Positions 16,898 to 27,270 are shown, counted from the first letter of the stretch. The stretch: 41,791 nt of DNA from Candidatus Aalborgicola danicus (GCA_016703945.1 JADJBC010000026.1:1-41791), one strand, 5' to 3'. Notes: generated by a model from the sequence alone, not told the origin. Translations and numbers: made by a program.

Positions 16898-18238
16898 ATG
16901 AAAGACCCTGTTGCGAAACCACTGCCGGAAATGGTGTCCTACCTGGAGGGCCTGCCCGAGCCGCACATCTTGTTTGATGCGCAGTACCGCATTCTTGCGG
17001 CGAATGCCGCCTACCGGCACCAATTCAGTCCGGAGCGCAGCGTGGTGGGGCGCACCTGTTATGAGGTGTCGCACCACTTCCATGTGCCGTGTGACCAAGC
17101 GGGTGAATCCTGCCCGCTGGCGCAGGCGCGCGAGTCCGGTCAGCGGGAAAGGGTGCTGCACCTGCACCACACACCCAAAGGCGAGGAGTACGTCAACATC
17201 GAACTTGCGCCATTGCTGGACGCCGGTGGTAAACAAGCGTTTTATGTCGAAAAAATGGAGCCGCTGCGGGTGGCACAAGGGCAACTGGGGTCGCAAACCC
17301 TGATTGGACGCGCGCCCGCGTTTCAGCGTATGTTGGCCTTGGTGGCACGGGTGGCGCCGTCGCAGGCATCGGTGTTGCTGTTGGGAGAATCCGGTACCGG
17401 CAAAGAACTGGTGGCCAGGGCGGTGCATGAAGCGAGTGCGCGTGCAGCCAAGTCACTCGTGGTGGTTGACTGCTCCAGCCTGCCGGAGAACCTGTTTGAA
17501 TCCGAGTTGTTTGGCCATGAGCGGGGAGCCTTTACCGGTGCCGTTGTTTCCAAAGGCGGGCTGGTGGAGGCGGCCAGTGGTGGTACGTTGTTCCTGGATG
17601 AAGTGGGCGACATCCCGCTGAGCATGCAGGTCAAATTGCTGCGCTTGCTGGAAAGCGGAACCTATCGCCGGGTCGGCAGCACGGACTTGCGCCATGCCGA
17701 CATCCGTGTGGTCGCCGCCACCCACCGCGACCTGGACCAGATGGTCCGCGAGGGGCGCTTCCGCGAAGACCTGTACTACCGCATCAGCACCTTCCCTATT
17801 TACTTGCCGGCGCTCAGGGACCGGCGCGAGGACATTGCTTTGCTGGCGGAATCCCTGTTGTTGCGGGTCAGCCCGCAACGGCCTTTGACCCTGGCACCGG
17901 ATGCCCTTGGCCTGCTGCAAACACACGCATTTCCCGGCAACGTGCGCGAGTTGCGCAACTTGCTGGAACGCGCCTCCCTGCTGTGTGATGGCCAGACGAT
18001 GAACACCGTCCATATTGCACTGGCTCTGCAGGCCGGTCGGCGAAGCTCCGCCTCTGCACCCAAGATGGCAGACGCAGTGCTTGCCGCTGCATTGCCGTCC
18101 ACCAAGGCGCTACAACTCCAGGCATTGCGGCAGGCGCTGGCAGCGCACACCGGCAGCCGCGCCGAGCTGGCCGCCAAATTGGGATTGAGCGAACGCTCGC
18201 TGTACCGAAAGCTCCGCGCCTTGACCACACCCGGTTGA
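16898..18238 (+). CDS. fisR: Sigma-54-dependent persulfide-responsive regulator, FisR type
   Basis: This 446-residue enhancer-binding protein has an N-terminal PAS-like sensor (about 12-130), an AAA+ sigma-54 activation domain (Walker A GESGTGKE near 163, GAFTGA near 211, NVRELRN near 348) and a C-terminal Fis-type HTH (RAELAAKLGLSERSLYRKL). Three cysteines in the sensor, C54, C65 and C72, have the same spacing as C53/C64/C71 reported for FisR of Cupriavidus, which senses polysulfide and turns on sqr-pdo genes. The three cysteines plus the divergent persulfide-dioxygenase-like gene make FisR the best call; NorR-like and other PAS activators are less likely. Confidence 0.85.
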   Translation: MKDPVAKPLPEMVSYLEGLPEPHILFDAQYRILAANAAYRHQFSPERSVVGRTCYEVSHHFHVPCDQAGESCPLAQARESGQRERVLHLHHTPKGEEYVNIELAPLLDAGGKQAFYVEKMEPLRVAQGQLGSQTLIGRAPAFQRMLALVARVAPSQASVLLLGESGTGKELVARAVHEASARAAKSLVVVDCSSLPENLFESELFGHERGAFTGAVVSKGGLVEAASGGTLFLDEVGDIPLSMQVKLLRLLESGTYRRVGSTDLRHADIRVVAATHRDLDQMVREGRFREDLYYRISTFPIYLPALRDRREDIALLAESLLLRVSPQRPLTLAPDALGLLQTHAFPGNVRELRNLLERASLLCDGQTMNTVHIALALQAGRRSSASAPKMADAVLAAALPSTKALQLQALRQALAAHTGSRAELAAKLGLSERSLYRKLRALTTPG

Positions 18239-18276
18239 GTCCCGCCGAGCCGCAAGCCGGAGGTATCAATAAATAC

Positions 18277-18304
18277 TTGACATCTAAAGGTTTAAACTTA
18301 AACT
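18277..18304 (+). promoter_or_regulatory. Promoter and MarR-type operator of the aryl-CoA operon
   Basis: TTGACA at 18277-18282 and TAAACT at 18299-18304 are spaced by 16 bases. The perfect inverted repeat GTTTAA-AC-TTAAAC at 18290-18303 overlaps the -10 element. The natural ligand-binding repressor is the MarR protein encoded second in the operon; this pairing is inferred. Confidence 0.55.
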
Positions 18305-18348
18305 AATTGCAAATCCCACCCCGTGCCGCAAGGCTTTCTGGAGTTGCA

Positions 18349-20703
18349 ATGAATATCGTGTGTATTGGCGGCGGTCCCGCCGGGCTGTATTTCGCACTGC
18401 TGATGAAGCAGGCCAACCCGTCGCACGACGTTACCGTGGTGGAGCGCAACAAGCCCTACGACACCTTTGGCTGGGGCGTGGTGTTCTCGGATGCCACCAT
18501 GGACAACATGCGTGTCTGGGACCCGGCCAGCGCGACCGAGATCGAACAGGCCTTCAACCACTGGGATGACATTGAACTGCATTTCAAGGGCGAGGTCATT
18601 CGATCTGGTGGTCATGGCTTTGTGGGCATCGGCCGCAAAAAGTTGCTCAACATTCTGCAGCGCCGTTGTGAAGCCTTGAACGTGAAACTGGTGTTTGAGG
18701 TGGATGCCGAGTCCGACACGCAATACCCCGACGCCGACCTCATCATCGCCAGCGACGGCATCAACTCCCGCATCCGTTACCAGCACGAAGACGTTTTCAA
18801 ACCCGACATCGTGGTGCGCCCCAACCGCTTCATCTGGCTGGGAACCCACAAACAGTACGACGCCTTCACCTTCCTGTTCGAGAAGACCGAGCATGGCTGG
18901 TTCCAGGCCCATATCTACAAGTTTGACGAAAACACCACCACCTTTATTGTGGAATGCCCCGAGCACGTCTGGCAGGCCCACCGGCTGGACCTGGCGGACC
19001 AGGAAGAATCCATCGCGTTTTGCGAGAAGGTTTTTGCGAAGAACCTGCAGGGCGCCAAACTGATGACCAATGCGCGCCACCTGCGCGGCTCGGCCTGGCT
19101 GAATTTTCAGCGTGTCAAATGTGAACAGTGGTCGTTCTTCAATGGCCGCAGCCATGTGGTGCTGATGGGCGATGCCGTGCACACGGCGCATTTCGCCATT
19201 GGCTCGGGCACCAAGCTGGCGATCGAAGACGCGATTGAACTGGCGCGCCAGTTTCGCGACCAAGGCGACACAGCCGAGCACATACCGGCCGTGCTGGCTC
19301 GTTACCAGGCGTTGCGCCATGTCGATGTGCTGCGTCTGCAAAACGCGGCCTGGAACGCGATGGAGTGGTTCGAGGCCTGTGGTGATCGCTACTGTGACCA
19401 GTTGGATGGACCGCAGTTCATGTACTCCATGCTGACCCGCAGCCAGCGCATCAGCCACGAGAACCTGCGCTTGCGTGATGCCAAATGGTTGGGCGATTTC
19501 GAGGCCTGGTTTGCCCAACGCGCCGGCATGCAACTGGCACCTGGCCAGGCCGCACCACCACCCATGTTCACGCCCTACACCGTGCGTGGCCTCACCTTGA
19601 AGAACCGAGTGGTCGTGTCCCCCATGGCCCAATACTCCGCCGTCGATGGCGTGGCCGGCGACTACCACCTGGTGCACCTGGGCGCCCGTGCCATGGGCGG
19701 TGCCGGTATGGTGTTTGCCGAGATGACTTGCGTCAGCGCCGAGGGCCGCATCACGCCCGGTTGCCCCGGCCTGTATGCGCCCGAGCACACCGTGGCCTGG
19801 AAGCGCATCGTTGATTGGGTGCATGCCAACACCGATTGCAAGTTCGCCATGCAGTTGGGCCATGCAGGCGCCAAGGCATCCACCCGTGTGGCGTGGGAGG
19901 GCATAGACCAACCATTGCCGTCGGGCAACTGGCCCATCGTCTCGGCCTCAGCCCAGCAGTACCTCGAAGGCGTGAGCCAAGTGTCGCGCGCCATGACCCG
20001 TGCCGATATGGATGACGTGACGGCCCAGTTTGTGGCCAGCGCACGTGCGGCAGCGGAGATTGGCGTGGACTGGCTGGAGCTGCACTGCGCCCACGGTTAT
20101 TTGTTGTCGAGTTTTATATCCCCACTGACCAACCACCGCGACGATGCATATGGTGGTAGCCTGGAAAACCGCTTGCGTTACCCGCTGGAAGTGTTTGCTG
20201 CGGTGCGCGCCGCGTGGCCTGCCAACAGGCCCATGTCGGTGCGTATCTCGGCGCACGACTGGGTGGAAGGCGGCATCACACCCAATGACGCAGTAGAAAT
20301 TGCCAAGGCCTTCAAGGCCGCTGGTGCCGACCTGATTGATTGTTCGTCCGGCCAGGTCAGCAAACAAGAGAAACCGGTCTATGGCCGTATGTTCCAGACG
20401 CCGTTCGCCGACCGCATCCGACAGGAGGCCGGTATTGCCACCATCGCCGTGGGAGCCATCAGCGAGGCCGACCACGTGAACAGCATCATCTCCGCCGGTC
20501 GTGCCGATTTGTGCGCCGTGGCGCGCCCTCACCTGGCCAACCCGGCCTGGACGTTGACCGAGGCTGCCAAGATTGGCTACACGGCCTTGGCATGGCCCAA
20601 GCAATACGTCTCGGGCAAGGCGCAAATGGAAGCCAACTTCCAGCGCGAAAAGGCGCAGGCAACCGCAGCGGCAATGTCCCCCGCACGCGCGGCTGAGGCA
20701 TGA
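18349..20703 (+). CDS. Bifunctional aryl-CoA monooxygenase / Old Yellow Enzyme fusion (2-aminobenzoyl-CoA monooxygenase/reductase or salicylyl-CoA 5-hydroxylase)
   Basis: This 784-residue two-domain flavoprotein has an N-terminal half (1-390) that is a salicylate-hydroxylase-like FAD monooxygenase, with GGGPAGL at 7-13, ASDGINS near 143 and GDAVHTAHFAIGSGTKLAIE near 275. The C-terminal half (about 403-765) is an OYE/NADH:flavin oxidoreductase, with TPYTVRGLTLKNRVVVSPM, LHCAHGYLLSSFISP and GAISEADH. This architecture is known from 2-aminobenzoyl-CoA monooxygenase/reductase, which hydroxylates and dearomatises the CoA thioester, and from salicylyl-CoA 5-hydroxylase. The neighbouring aryl-CoA ligase, beta-oxidation enzymes and RidA-like protein favour the 2-aminobenzoate route, since the product would carry an enamine. 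ATG 18349 follows a GGAG at 18340-18343. Confidence 0.85.
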   Translation: MNIVCIGGGPAGLYFALLMKQANPSHDVTVVERNKPYDTFGWGVVFSDATMDNMRVWDPASATEIEQAFNHWDDIELHFKGEVIRSGGHGFVGIGRKKLLNILQRRCEALNVKLVFEVDAESDTQYPDADLIIASDGINSRIRYQHEDVFKPDIVVRPNRFIWLGTHKQYDAFTFLFEKTEHGWFQAHIYKFDENTTTFIVECPEHVWQAHRLDLADQEESIAFCEKVFAKNLQGAKLMTNARHLRGSAWLNFQRVKCEQWSFFNGRSHVVLMGDAVHTAHFAIGSGTKLAIEDAIELARQFRDQGDTAEHIPAVLARYQALRHVDVLRLQNAAWNAMEWFEACGDRYCDQLDGPQFMYSMLTRSQRISHENLRLRDAKWLGDFEAWFAQRAGMQLAPGQAAPPPMFTPYTVRGLTLKNRVVVSPMAQYSAVDGVAGDYHLVHLGARAMGGAGMVFAEMTCVSAEGRITPGCPGLYAPEHTVAWKRIVDWVHANTDCKFAMQLGHAGAKASTRVAWEGIDQPLPSGNWPIVSASAQQYLEGVSQVSRAMTRADMDDVTAQFVASARAAAEIGVDWLELHCAHGYLLSSFISPLTNHRDDAYGGSLENRLRYPLEVFAAVRAAWPANRPMSVRISAHDWVEGGITPNDAVEIAKAFKAAGADLIDCSSGQVSKQEKPVYGRMFQTPFADRIRQEAGIATIAVGAISEADHVNSIISAGRADLCAVARPHLANPAWTLTEAAKIGYTALAWPKQYVSGKAQMEANFQREKAQATAAAMSPARAAEA

Positions 20704-21241
20704 AAACGATGAAGGCAGACCCCAGCCGCACTCTATTGAACGATGCCGACGAACTGGGCCACGAGGCACGCTCCAGCGGTGGTGACCACGCCGCGCTCAA
20801 GCTCTGGCTGCGCATGCTGGCCTGCACCACACAAATCGAAGACGAAATCCGCAAGCGCCTGCGCACGCGTTTTGACATTTCGCTGCCACGCTTTGACTAC
20901 ATGGCCCAGCTCTACCGCCAGCCCGAGGGGCTGAAGATGAGCGAGCTGTCGCGCTATCTGATGGTGACCGGCGGCAACGTGACCGGCGTGACCGATGAGC
21001 TGGAGCGTGAAGGCCTGGTCTCACGCATCAACAACCCGCAAGACCGCCGCGCCTGGATCGTGTGCCTCACTGCCAAGGGCCGCGACACCTTTGAGGCTAT
21101 GGCCGAAGAACACGAGCAGTGGATTCTGGAACTGTTTGCCGGGCTGCCCGCCAACACCGTGCAACAGCTTTACAGCCAGCTAGGCACCCTGCGTGTGCAA
21201 CTGGTGCGCCAACAGGAAACCCCCACCAAGGACAACAGCAA

Positions 21242-21245
<4 letters not shown>
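20700..21245 (+). CDS. MarR family transcriptional regulator
   Basis: This 181-residue protein overlaps the fusion gene by four bases (ATGA). It has a winged helix, with recognition region LKMSELSRYLMVTGGNVTGV followed by TDELEREGLVSR and the wing DRRAWIVCLTAKG at about residues 80-130. MarR proteins in aromatic-acid clusters usually repress and respond to the CoA thioester; the palindrome at 18290-18303 is the likely operator. Its position inside the operon implies autoregulation. It overlaps the next gene by four bases as well. Confidence 0.88.
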
Positions 21246-22195
<950 letters not shown>

Positions 22196-23132
22196 TCCGC
22201 GAGACGCTGGCCCGCCACTCCGGCCTGGCCGATTTTGCGTTTGCCATGCAGGGCCTGGGCTCCGGTGCCATCAGCCTGGCCGGCACGCCTGAACAAAAGC
22301 AGCGTTACCTGACGCGTGTTGCCAGCGGCGAGGCCATAGCCGCCTTTGCACTGAGCGAGCCCGACGCAGGCTCCGACGTGGCCGCCATGCAATGCAGCGC
22401 CCATGTTGATGGCGAGCATGCCGTGCTCAACGGCACCAAGACCTGGATATCGAATGGCGGCATTGCCGACTTTTATGTAGTGTTTGCCCGCACCGGCGAA
22501 GCGCCCGGTGCCCGTGGCATCAGCGCCTTTATCGTGGATGCGGACACACCGGGCTTTGCGATTGCCGAACGGATCGACGTCATAGCTCCCCATCCCTTGG
22601 CCACGCTGCGCTTCACCAATTGCAAAGTGCCCTTGAGCCAACGCGTGGGCGCCCCCGGTGAGGGCTTCAAGATCGCCATGCGCACGCTGGATGTGTTCCG
22701 CACGTCGGTGGCCGCCGCATCGCTGGGCTTTGCCCGCCGTGCGCTGGACGAAGCGTTGCAGCGCGCCACCACGCGCAAGATGTTCAACCAGACGCTGGCC
22801 GACTTCCAGTTGACCCAAGCCAAGCTGGCGCAGATGGCCACCACGGTGGACAGCAGCGCCTTGCTGACCTACCGCGCCGCCTGGCAGCGCGACCAGGGCC
22901 GCAACGTGACGCGTGAAGCGGCCATGGCCAAGATGGTGGCCACCGAAGGCGCGCAGCAGGTCATTGACGCTGCGGTGCAGATCTGGGGCGGCATGGGCGT
23001 GGTCAGTGGCCACATCGTCGAGCGCCTGTACCGCGAGATCCGTTCACTGCGCATTTATGAAGGTGCCACCGAAGTGCAGCAACTCATCATCGCCAAAGAC
23101 CTTCTGCGCGAAGCTGCCCACTAACTAGTTGA

Positions 23133-23163
23133 GGACAGAGCTTCGCTTCGCTACGGTCTGTCC
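23133..23163. repeat. Hairpin between acyl-CoA dehydrogenase and ligase genes
   Basis: GGACAGA and TCTGTCC form a perfect 7-base stem around a 17-base loop containing CTTCGCTTCG. It lies 8 bases after the dehydrogenase stop. It may attenuate or stabilise the operon mRNA, or be an interspersed palindrome; there is no T tract. Confidence 0.45.
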
Positions 23164-23186
23164 CGCAAAAACTCAGTAAATCCACC

Positions 23187-24797
23187 ATGTCCAGTGCCCA
23201 CATCGATACCTTCGCCCGCGACAACCTGCCGCCCATTGACCAGCAACCACAGTTTCTGTTTGACCTGCCCGAGCTACAGTTCCCTGAACAGTTGAATTGC
23301 GCCACCGAGTTGCTGGATCGCCATATTCTTGAGGGCAACGGCAGCCGCATCTGCATCCGCGCACCCGGCCTGAGCTGGACCTATGCCGACCTGCAAGACA
23401 AGGCCAACCGCATCGCCAATGTGCTGGTGTATGACATGGGCGTCGTACCCGGCAACCGTGTTCTTTTGCACGCACCCAACAACGCCATGATGGTGGCCTG
23501 CTGGTTTGCCGTCATCAAGGTCGGCGCCATTGCCGTGGCGACCATGCCGCTGTTGCGCGCCAAAGAGCTCAAGCCCGTCATCGATAAAGCGCAGATTCGC
23601 CACGCACTGTGCGACTTCCACTTGGCCACCGAAGTGCAGAGCGCAGCCCAGCAGTGCCCTACGTTGCAGACCGTGCGTTACTTCAACGACGACAGCGCCA
23701 ATGGCCTGGACGCGGCCATGGCACGCCACAGCCCCGTGTTTGCCAATGCCAACACCGCGTCGGATGACACCTGCATCATCGCCTTCACGTCCGGCACCAC
23801 CGGCATTCCCAAAGCGACCATGCACTTTCACCGCGACGTGATGGCCGTCTGCGCCTGCTGGCCGCCGCACGTGTTGCGCGCCACTTCTGAGGATGTATTT
23901 ATGGGCAGCCCGCCGCTGGCCTTTACCTTTGGCCTGGGTGGTTTGGTGCTGTTCCCCCTATCGGTAGGCGCGTCCACCGTGTTGCTGGAGAAAGCCGGAC
24001 CACCCCAGTTGCTGGAAGCCATACAGACCTTTGGCGCCACCGTGTTGTTTACCGCGCCCACGTCCTACCGCGCAATGGCGCCGCAAGGCCAGGCGCTACG
24101 CAACGGCACGCTGCGCCACTGCGTATCAGCCGGTGAGGCCCTGCCGGTTTCCACCCGCACGCTGTGGCGTGAGGCCACGGGCATTGAACTGATAGACGGC
24201 ATTGGCGCCACCGAGTTGTTGCATATCTTTATCTCGGCGGACGAAGAACACGCCCACCCCGGCGCTACCGGCAAGGTCGTGCCCGGCTACCAGGCGCAGG
24301 TGGTGGACGATGACGGCAAACCCGTGCCCGTGGGCACCGTCGGAAAACTGGCGGTGCGCGGCCCCACGGGGTGTCGTTACCTGGCCGACGAGCGCCAAAC
24401 CAAATACGTGCGCAACGGCTGGAACCTGACCGGCGACGCCTACAAGATGGATGCCGACGGCTACTTCATCTACCAGGCCCGCACGGATGACATGATCGTC
24501 TCCAGCGGCTACAACATTGCCGCGCCCGAGGTAGAAGAAGCGCTGATGCTCCATCCCGCCGTGGCCGAATGCGCGGTGATTGGCAGCCCCGACGAAGAAC
24601 GCGGCCAGATCGTGCAAGCCTTTGTGGCGCTGCGTGCAGGTCATGCCAGCGACGACGCCATGGTCAAGACCTTGCAGGACTTTGTGAAGAGCACCATTGC
24701 GCCCTACAAGTACCCACGGGCCATCACCTTCGTCAACCAGCTGCCCCGCACCCAGACCGGAAAACTGCAGCGCTTCATGCTGCGTGACCTGGCCTGA
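23187..24797 (+). CDS. Benzoate-CoA ligase family protein (2-aminobenzoate- or salicylate-CoA ligase)
   Basis: This ANL-superfamily aryl-CoA synthetase of 536 residues activates an aromatic acid with ATP and CoA. The AMP-binding motif FTSGTTGIPKATMHFHRD lies near residue 200. GIGATELLHIFISA (about 340), GWNLTGDAYKMDADGYFIYQARTDDMI (about 410-440) and the C-terminal catalytic Lys in RTQTGKLQRF (about 525) are all present. The sequence resembles benzoate-CoA ligases more than fatty acyl ligases. It provides the first step of the pathway whose second step is the monooxygenase/OYE fusion. Substrate choice between 2-aminobenzoate and salicylate cannot be read from sequence alone. Confidence 0.88.
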   Translation: MSSAHIDTFARDNLPPIDQQPQFLFDLPELQFPEQLNCATELLDRHILEGNGSRICIRAPGLSWTYADLQDKANRIANVLVYDMGVVPGNRVLLHAPNNAMMVACWFAVIKVGAIAVATMPLLRAKELKPVIDKAQIRHALCDFHLATEVQSAAQQCPTLQTVRYFNDDSANGLDAAMARHSPVFANANTASDDTCIIAFTSGTTGIPKATMHFHRDVMAVCACWPPHVLRATSEDVFMGSPPLAFTFGLGGLVLFPLSVGASTVLLEKAGPPQLLEAIQTFGATVLFTAPTSYRAMAPQGQALRNGTLRHCVSAGEALPVSTRTLWREATGIELIDGIGATELLHIFISADEEHAHPGATGKVVPGYQAQVVDDDGKPVPVGTVGKLAVRGPTGCRYLADERQTKYVRNGWNLTGDAYKMDADGYFIYQARTDDMIVSSGYNIAAPEVEEALMLHPAVAECAVIGSPDEERGQIVQAFVALRAGHASDDAMVKTLQDFVKSTIAPYKYPRAITFVNQLPRTQTGKLQRFMLRDLA

Positions 24798-24867
24798 TAA
24801 ACCCACTGCCTGCGCCTTCCTTCGCGCCCACGACCATCATCCATTATTTGCAACGAGAGGCCCATCC

Positions 24868-25260
24868 ATGAAAGTACTGCAACCCCCCACCTGGGCGCGT
24901 CCACGCGGCTACGCCAACGGCGTCATGGCACGCGGCCAGACCGTGTGTGTGGCCGGCATGATCGGCTGGGACGCGCAGTGCCAGTTCCACACCGACGACT
25001 TCGCCGGCCAGGTGCGCCAGACGCTGCTGAACGTGGTGGCCGTGCTGCACGAGGCCGGCGCCAAACCCGAGCACATCGTGCGCATGACCTGGTACGTGAC
25101 CGACAAGCGCGAGTACCTGGCTGCGGGGCGAGAGATTGGCATCGCGTTCAGAGAGATCATCGGCAGCTTCAACGCGGCGATGACGGCGGTGCAGGTGTCG
25201 GCGCTGATGGAGGACCGGGCCAAGGTGGAGATTGAGGTGACGGCGGTTATTCCGGATTGA
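24868..25260 (+). CDS. RidA (YjgF/YER057c/UK114) family protein
   Basis: This 130-residue chorismate-mutase-like fold protein shows the motifs RGQTVCVAGMIGWD, FAGQVRQTLLNVVAVL and EAGAKPEHIVRMTWYVTD. RidA proteins hydrolyse enamines and imines. In this operon it may deaminate the aminocyclohexenone-carbonyl-CoA made from 2-aminobenzoyl-CoA. The Arg of canonical RidA (in PARSCVEV-like motifs) aligns with Ala in SFNAAMTAVQVS, so it belongs to an Arg-less Rid subgroup and its chemistry may differ. The ATG at 24868 is preceded by GAGAGGC. It ends 8 bases before repeat copy 6. Confidence 0.87.
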   Translation: MKVLQPPTWARPRGYANGVMARGQTVCVAGMIGWDAQCQFHTDDFAGQVRQTLLNVVAVLHEAGAKPEHIVRMTWYVTDKREYLAAGREIGIAFREIIGSFNAAMTAVQVSALMEDRAKVEIEVTAVIPD

Positions 25261-25267
25261 TTGTGGG

Positions 25268-25325
25268 CTAAATGTGCTTCTGGCCCTCGTGGAATGTGCG
25301 AGAGGCGCTATTGTTTATGTAGCAT
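25268..25325 (-). repeat. Interspersed intergenic repeat, copy 6 (opposite orientation)
   Basis: Read on the minus strand it carries AACAATAGCGCCTCTCGCAC, then ATTCCACGAGGGCCAGAAGC. It directly follows the RidA-family stop codon. It is the only copy in the window in reverse orientation. Confidence 0.72.
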
Positions 25326-25817
25326 TTTTCTTGGTGTGCCTGAGTTTTATTCCAACGTGTGGGCGGGGCCGGCAGACCGGGCACCCGTTCCCTAGCCCAC
25401 GCTCGCGGGCGGAGGTTTTCGGTTCGCTGGCAGTGGTGCGTTAACGGCTTGGCTGGTGCGCCTGCTGTGTGGCAACCGCGAATGGGGCAGATGAACGGGT
25501 ACCCGGTCTGTCGGCCTAGTGGCGTTGTCCGGCTGCAAAGAATGTCGCTAGTGCGAACAAAGCGAATTGAGAGTGCGTGACCGGGTGAGAGTGGGCAAGA
25601 CCTTGTGTTGGAAGTTTTGTTACTTTCTTTCCGCAAGCGTGCTTTCATCAACTTTTGAATTCCTTCAGTCTCCCCTTCCCAACAAAAATTTGCAAAGGTT
25701 TCAAATGGCAAGAGGCTTGGGTTGTGTGGAATCGCCTGGCAAGTGGCAGCCAAGAAGCATACGATGGCGGTGATGTCTGGGGCTCTAACTTTGGCGATGC
25801 GGGCAAGCCAAGCCCAA
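25326..25817. other. Intergenic block of about 490 bases without a supported gene
   Basis: The first half is GC-rich and contains an imperfect stem (GCCCACG...CGCGGGC near 25397). The second half is AT-richer. Reading frames are open on both strands, but none has a ribosome site or recognisable domain. A minus-strand frame of 188 codons (25834-25268) crosses the block and ends inside repeat copy 6; its Cys/Arg/Pro-rich composition does not look like a protein. It may be an interspersed non-coding element or eroded gene. Confidence 0.4.
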
Positions 25818-26660
25818 TCAACTTTTTCGCGCATGCTTCAATTGCGCCCCGATTTCATACGTGGCTGGAACAGCATAGGACTGCGGCGCTCGAAACATGG
25901 CACCAGGGTCCACTATGCCCGCAACCTTCAGTTGATGCACTAATACGCAAGTGTTCCAACCTTTGACGAAGTCGTCTCGCGAAAAGCTCATCTCCAGCCA
26001 AGGTATTTCGCGTTTGGCATGCCATGGAAAAGGAAGGCGCGCGACAGACTGCCCGTTTCGATACCACTCGTGTACCCAATAGGAAATCATGTCCGCAGCT
26101 TGTAGCGGGGGCGTGCGGTGGCTGGCGGAAAATACTGGGGCGTTGCCAATCTCGGCGCGAGCTTGTTGACTCGATTCCTCGACCATGTACCTCCATCCAT
26201 CGAGACACCGTCGGCTTTGATTCGTTTCGTCAAATATGAAATCAATGTTTCCGCTCAATCCCAGTCGCCGTCGGAAATGCATCAGTCCGATCGTGATGTT
26301 TTTGAAAGCGATTGTGTGCGGATTCCTAAGTGGTTTTGTATCGACCACATAGGTTGGCCACCGATACGAGTCAAACGCATCTTGCAGCGCTTCGGTATCA
26401 ATAACGCACGACACCGCAGCAGTCACGTGCTTTTCTATCAGCCTGTAGAACCAAGACGCATGCTCAAGTGAACGCTCCGTTCCATGCATCTCTGTCATAT
26501 GAAATTCGCTAATTTTCAAGTAATGAGGAGAATTTAGACCTACCAACTCCCGCCACTCTCGCGAAAAGGAACACCACTGCTCGACTGTTGCTAGGTATCC
26601 AGCGAGCACAAAGTATTTGCTGCTGTTGTTTCCGGCCTCGTCCAGATACGCGATATACAT
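25818..26660 (-). CDS. DUF3800 domain-containing protein
   Basis: This 280-residue protein opens with the DUF3800 signature MYIAYLDEAGNN, then YFVLAGYLA, FHMTEMHG, an IDFIFDET motif near residue 170 and a late PPLQAADMISYWVHEW with conserved Asp. The Asp/Glu-rich motifs resemble an RNase H-like nuclease fold, and DUF3800 genes are common in defence islands and mobile regions; the activity is undetermined. ATG 26660 was preferred because AAGGCGAG precedes it and it begins exactly at the domain; ATG 26729 is an alternative adding 23 residues. Its codons are AT-richer than those of the surrounding metabolic genes, consistent with acquisition. Confidence 0.82.
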   Translation of the reverse strand: MYIAYLDEAGNNSSKYFVLAGYLATVEQWCSFSREWRELVGLNSPHYLKISEFHMTEMHGTERSLEHASWFYRLIEKHVTAAVSCVIDTEALQDAFDSYRWPTYVVDTKPLRNPHTIAFKNITIGLMHFRRRLGLSGNIDFIFDETNQSRRCLDGWRYMVEESSQQARAEIGNAPVFSASHRTPPLQAADMISYWVHEWYRNGQSVARLPFPWHAKREIPWLEMSFSRDDFVKGWNTCVLVHQLKVAGIVDPGAMFRAPQSYAVPATYEIGAQLKHARKS

Positions 26661-26769
26661 ATACGGTCTCGCCTTGCGAAGTAGATAGATCGTGTTGTCT
26701 ATTCTCTCTGTTTGCGGATTGCTTTTCATGGGAGGGGCTAGGTAGGTCATAGGACCCTGCCACCCAGGT

Positions 26770-27270
26770 GACCGTGTTCGTAAGTAGTGCCTCAACACTG
26801 TGGTCCACCAGCAGAGCCTGCAACAGCATCCGTGCATGGCCATAAGCTGTCTGAAAAGTAGCCGGACCAGCGGCAAAGCGGAGCGCACCCACGGTAAACA
26901 AGCTTTGAATGGAGGGCATGTTTGGCAGCAGTATCAGATTCAAAGGCAGCGTGGTTTGGCTTGCGATGTGTTTCGTGTCTTCCACGTTGGGCATTCCTGG
27001 CACAAACAGGCCATCAGCCCAGGCGGCCTTGTACGGGGTCGCGCGTTCCAATGTCATGGCCGTGGCAGCATCCCTTTTGGCCAGATGGCGCAGATGGACG
27101 TGTGTTCGGGCGTTGATGAACAGCGGCGTGCTGCCCAATACTTGGCGCGACGCGGCGATCTTGTCGGCCAATATAGCGGGGCCTTGTGCTCCATCTTCCA
27201 GGTTGATACCGGCTACTTAGAGGGCGGCGGCTTCCGCCACCAAAGCCGCAACCGACTGTGACAGGCCATC
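26770..27270 (-). pseudogene. Remnant of isocitrate lyase/PEP mutase (phosphonomutase) family protein
   Basis: The minus-strand sequence reads VAGINLEDGAQGPAILADK, then STPLFINARTHVHLRHLA, YKAAWADGLFVPGM and LPLNLILLPNMPSI, typical of the C-terminal two-thirds of this family. An in-frame TAA at 27217-27219 precedes VAGINLEDG. The N-terminal third, including the substrate-loop region, is missing. Conserved FINARTD reads FINARTH, so an active-site Asp has changed too. The 3' end overlaps the upstream region of the DUF3800 gene. It is a clear relic. Confidence 0.72.

Noticed and set aside
18298..19911. 537-codon open frame on the minus strand
   Set aside because: It lies wholly antisense to the well-supported monooxygenase/OYE fusion and has a His/Gly-rich, non-protein-like composition expected of a shadow frame in GC-rich DNA.
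25268..25834. 188-codon minus-strand frame next to the RidA gene
   Set aside because: It ends inside an interspersed repeat, has no recognisable domain or ribosome site, and is Arg/Pro/Cys-rich; kept only as an unexplained block.
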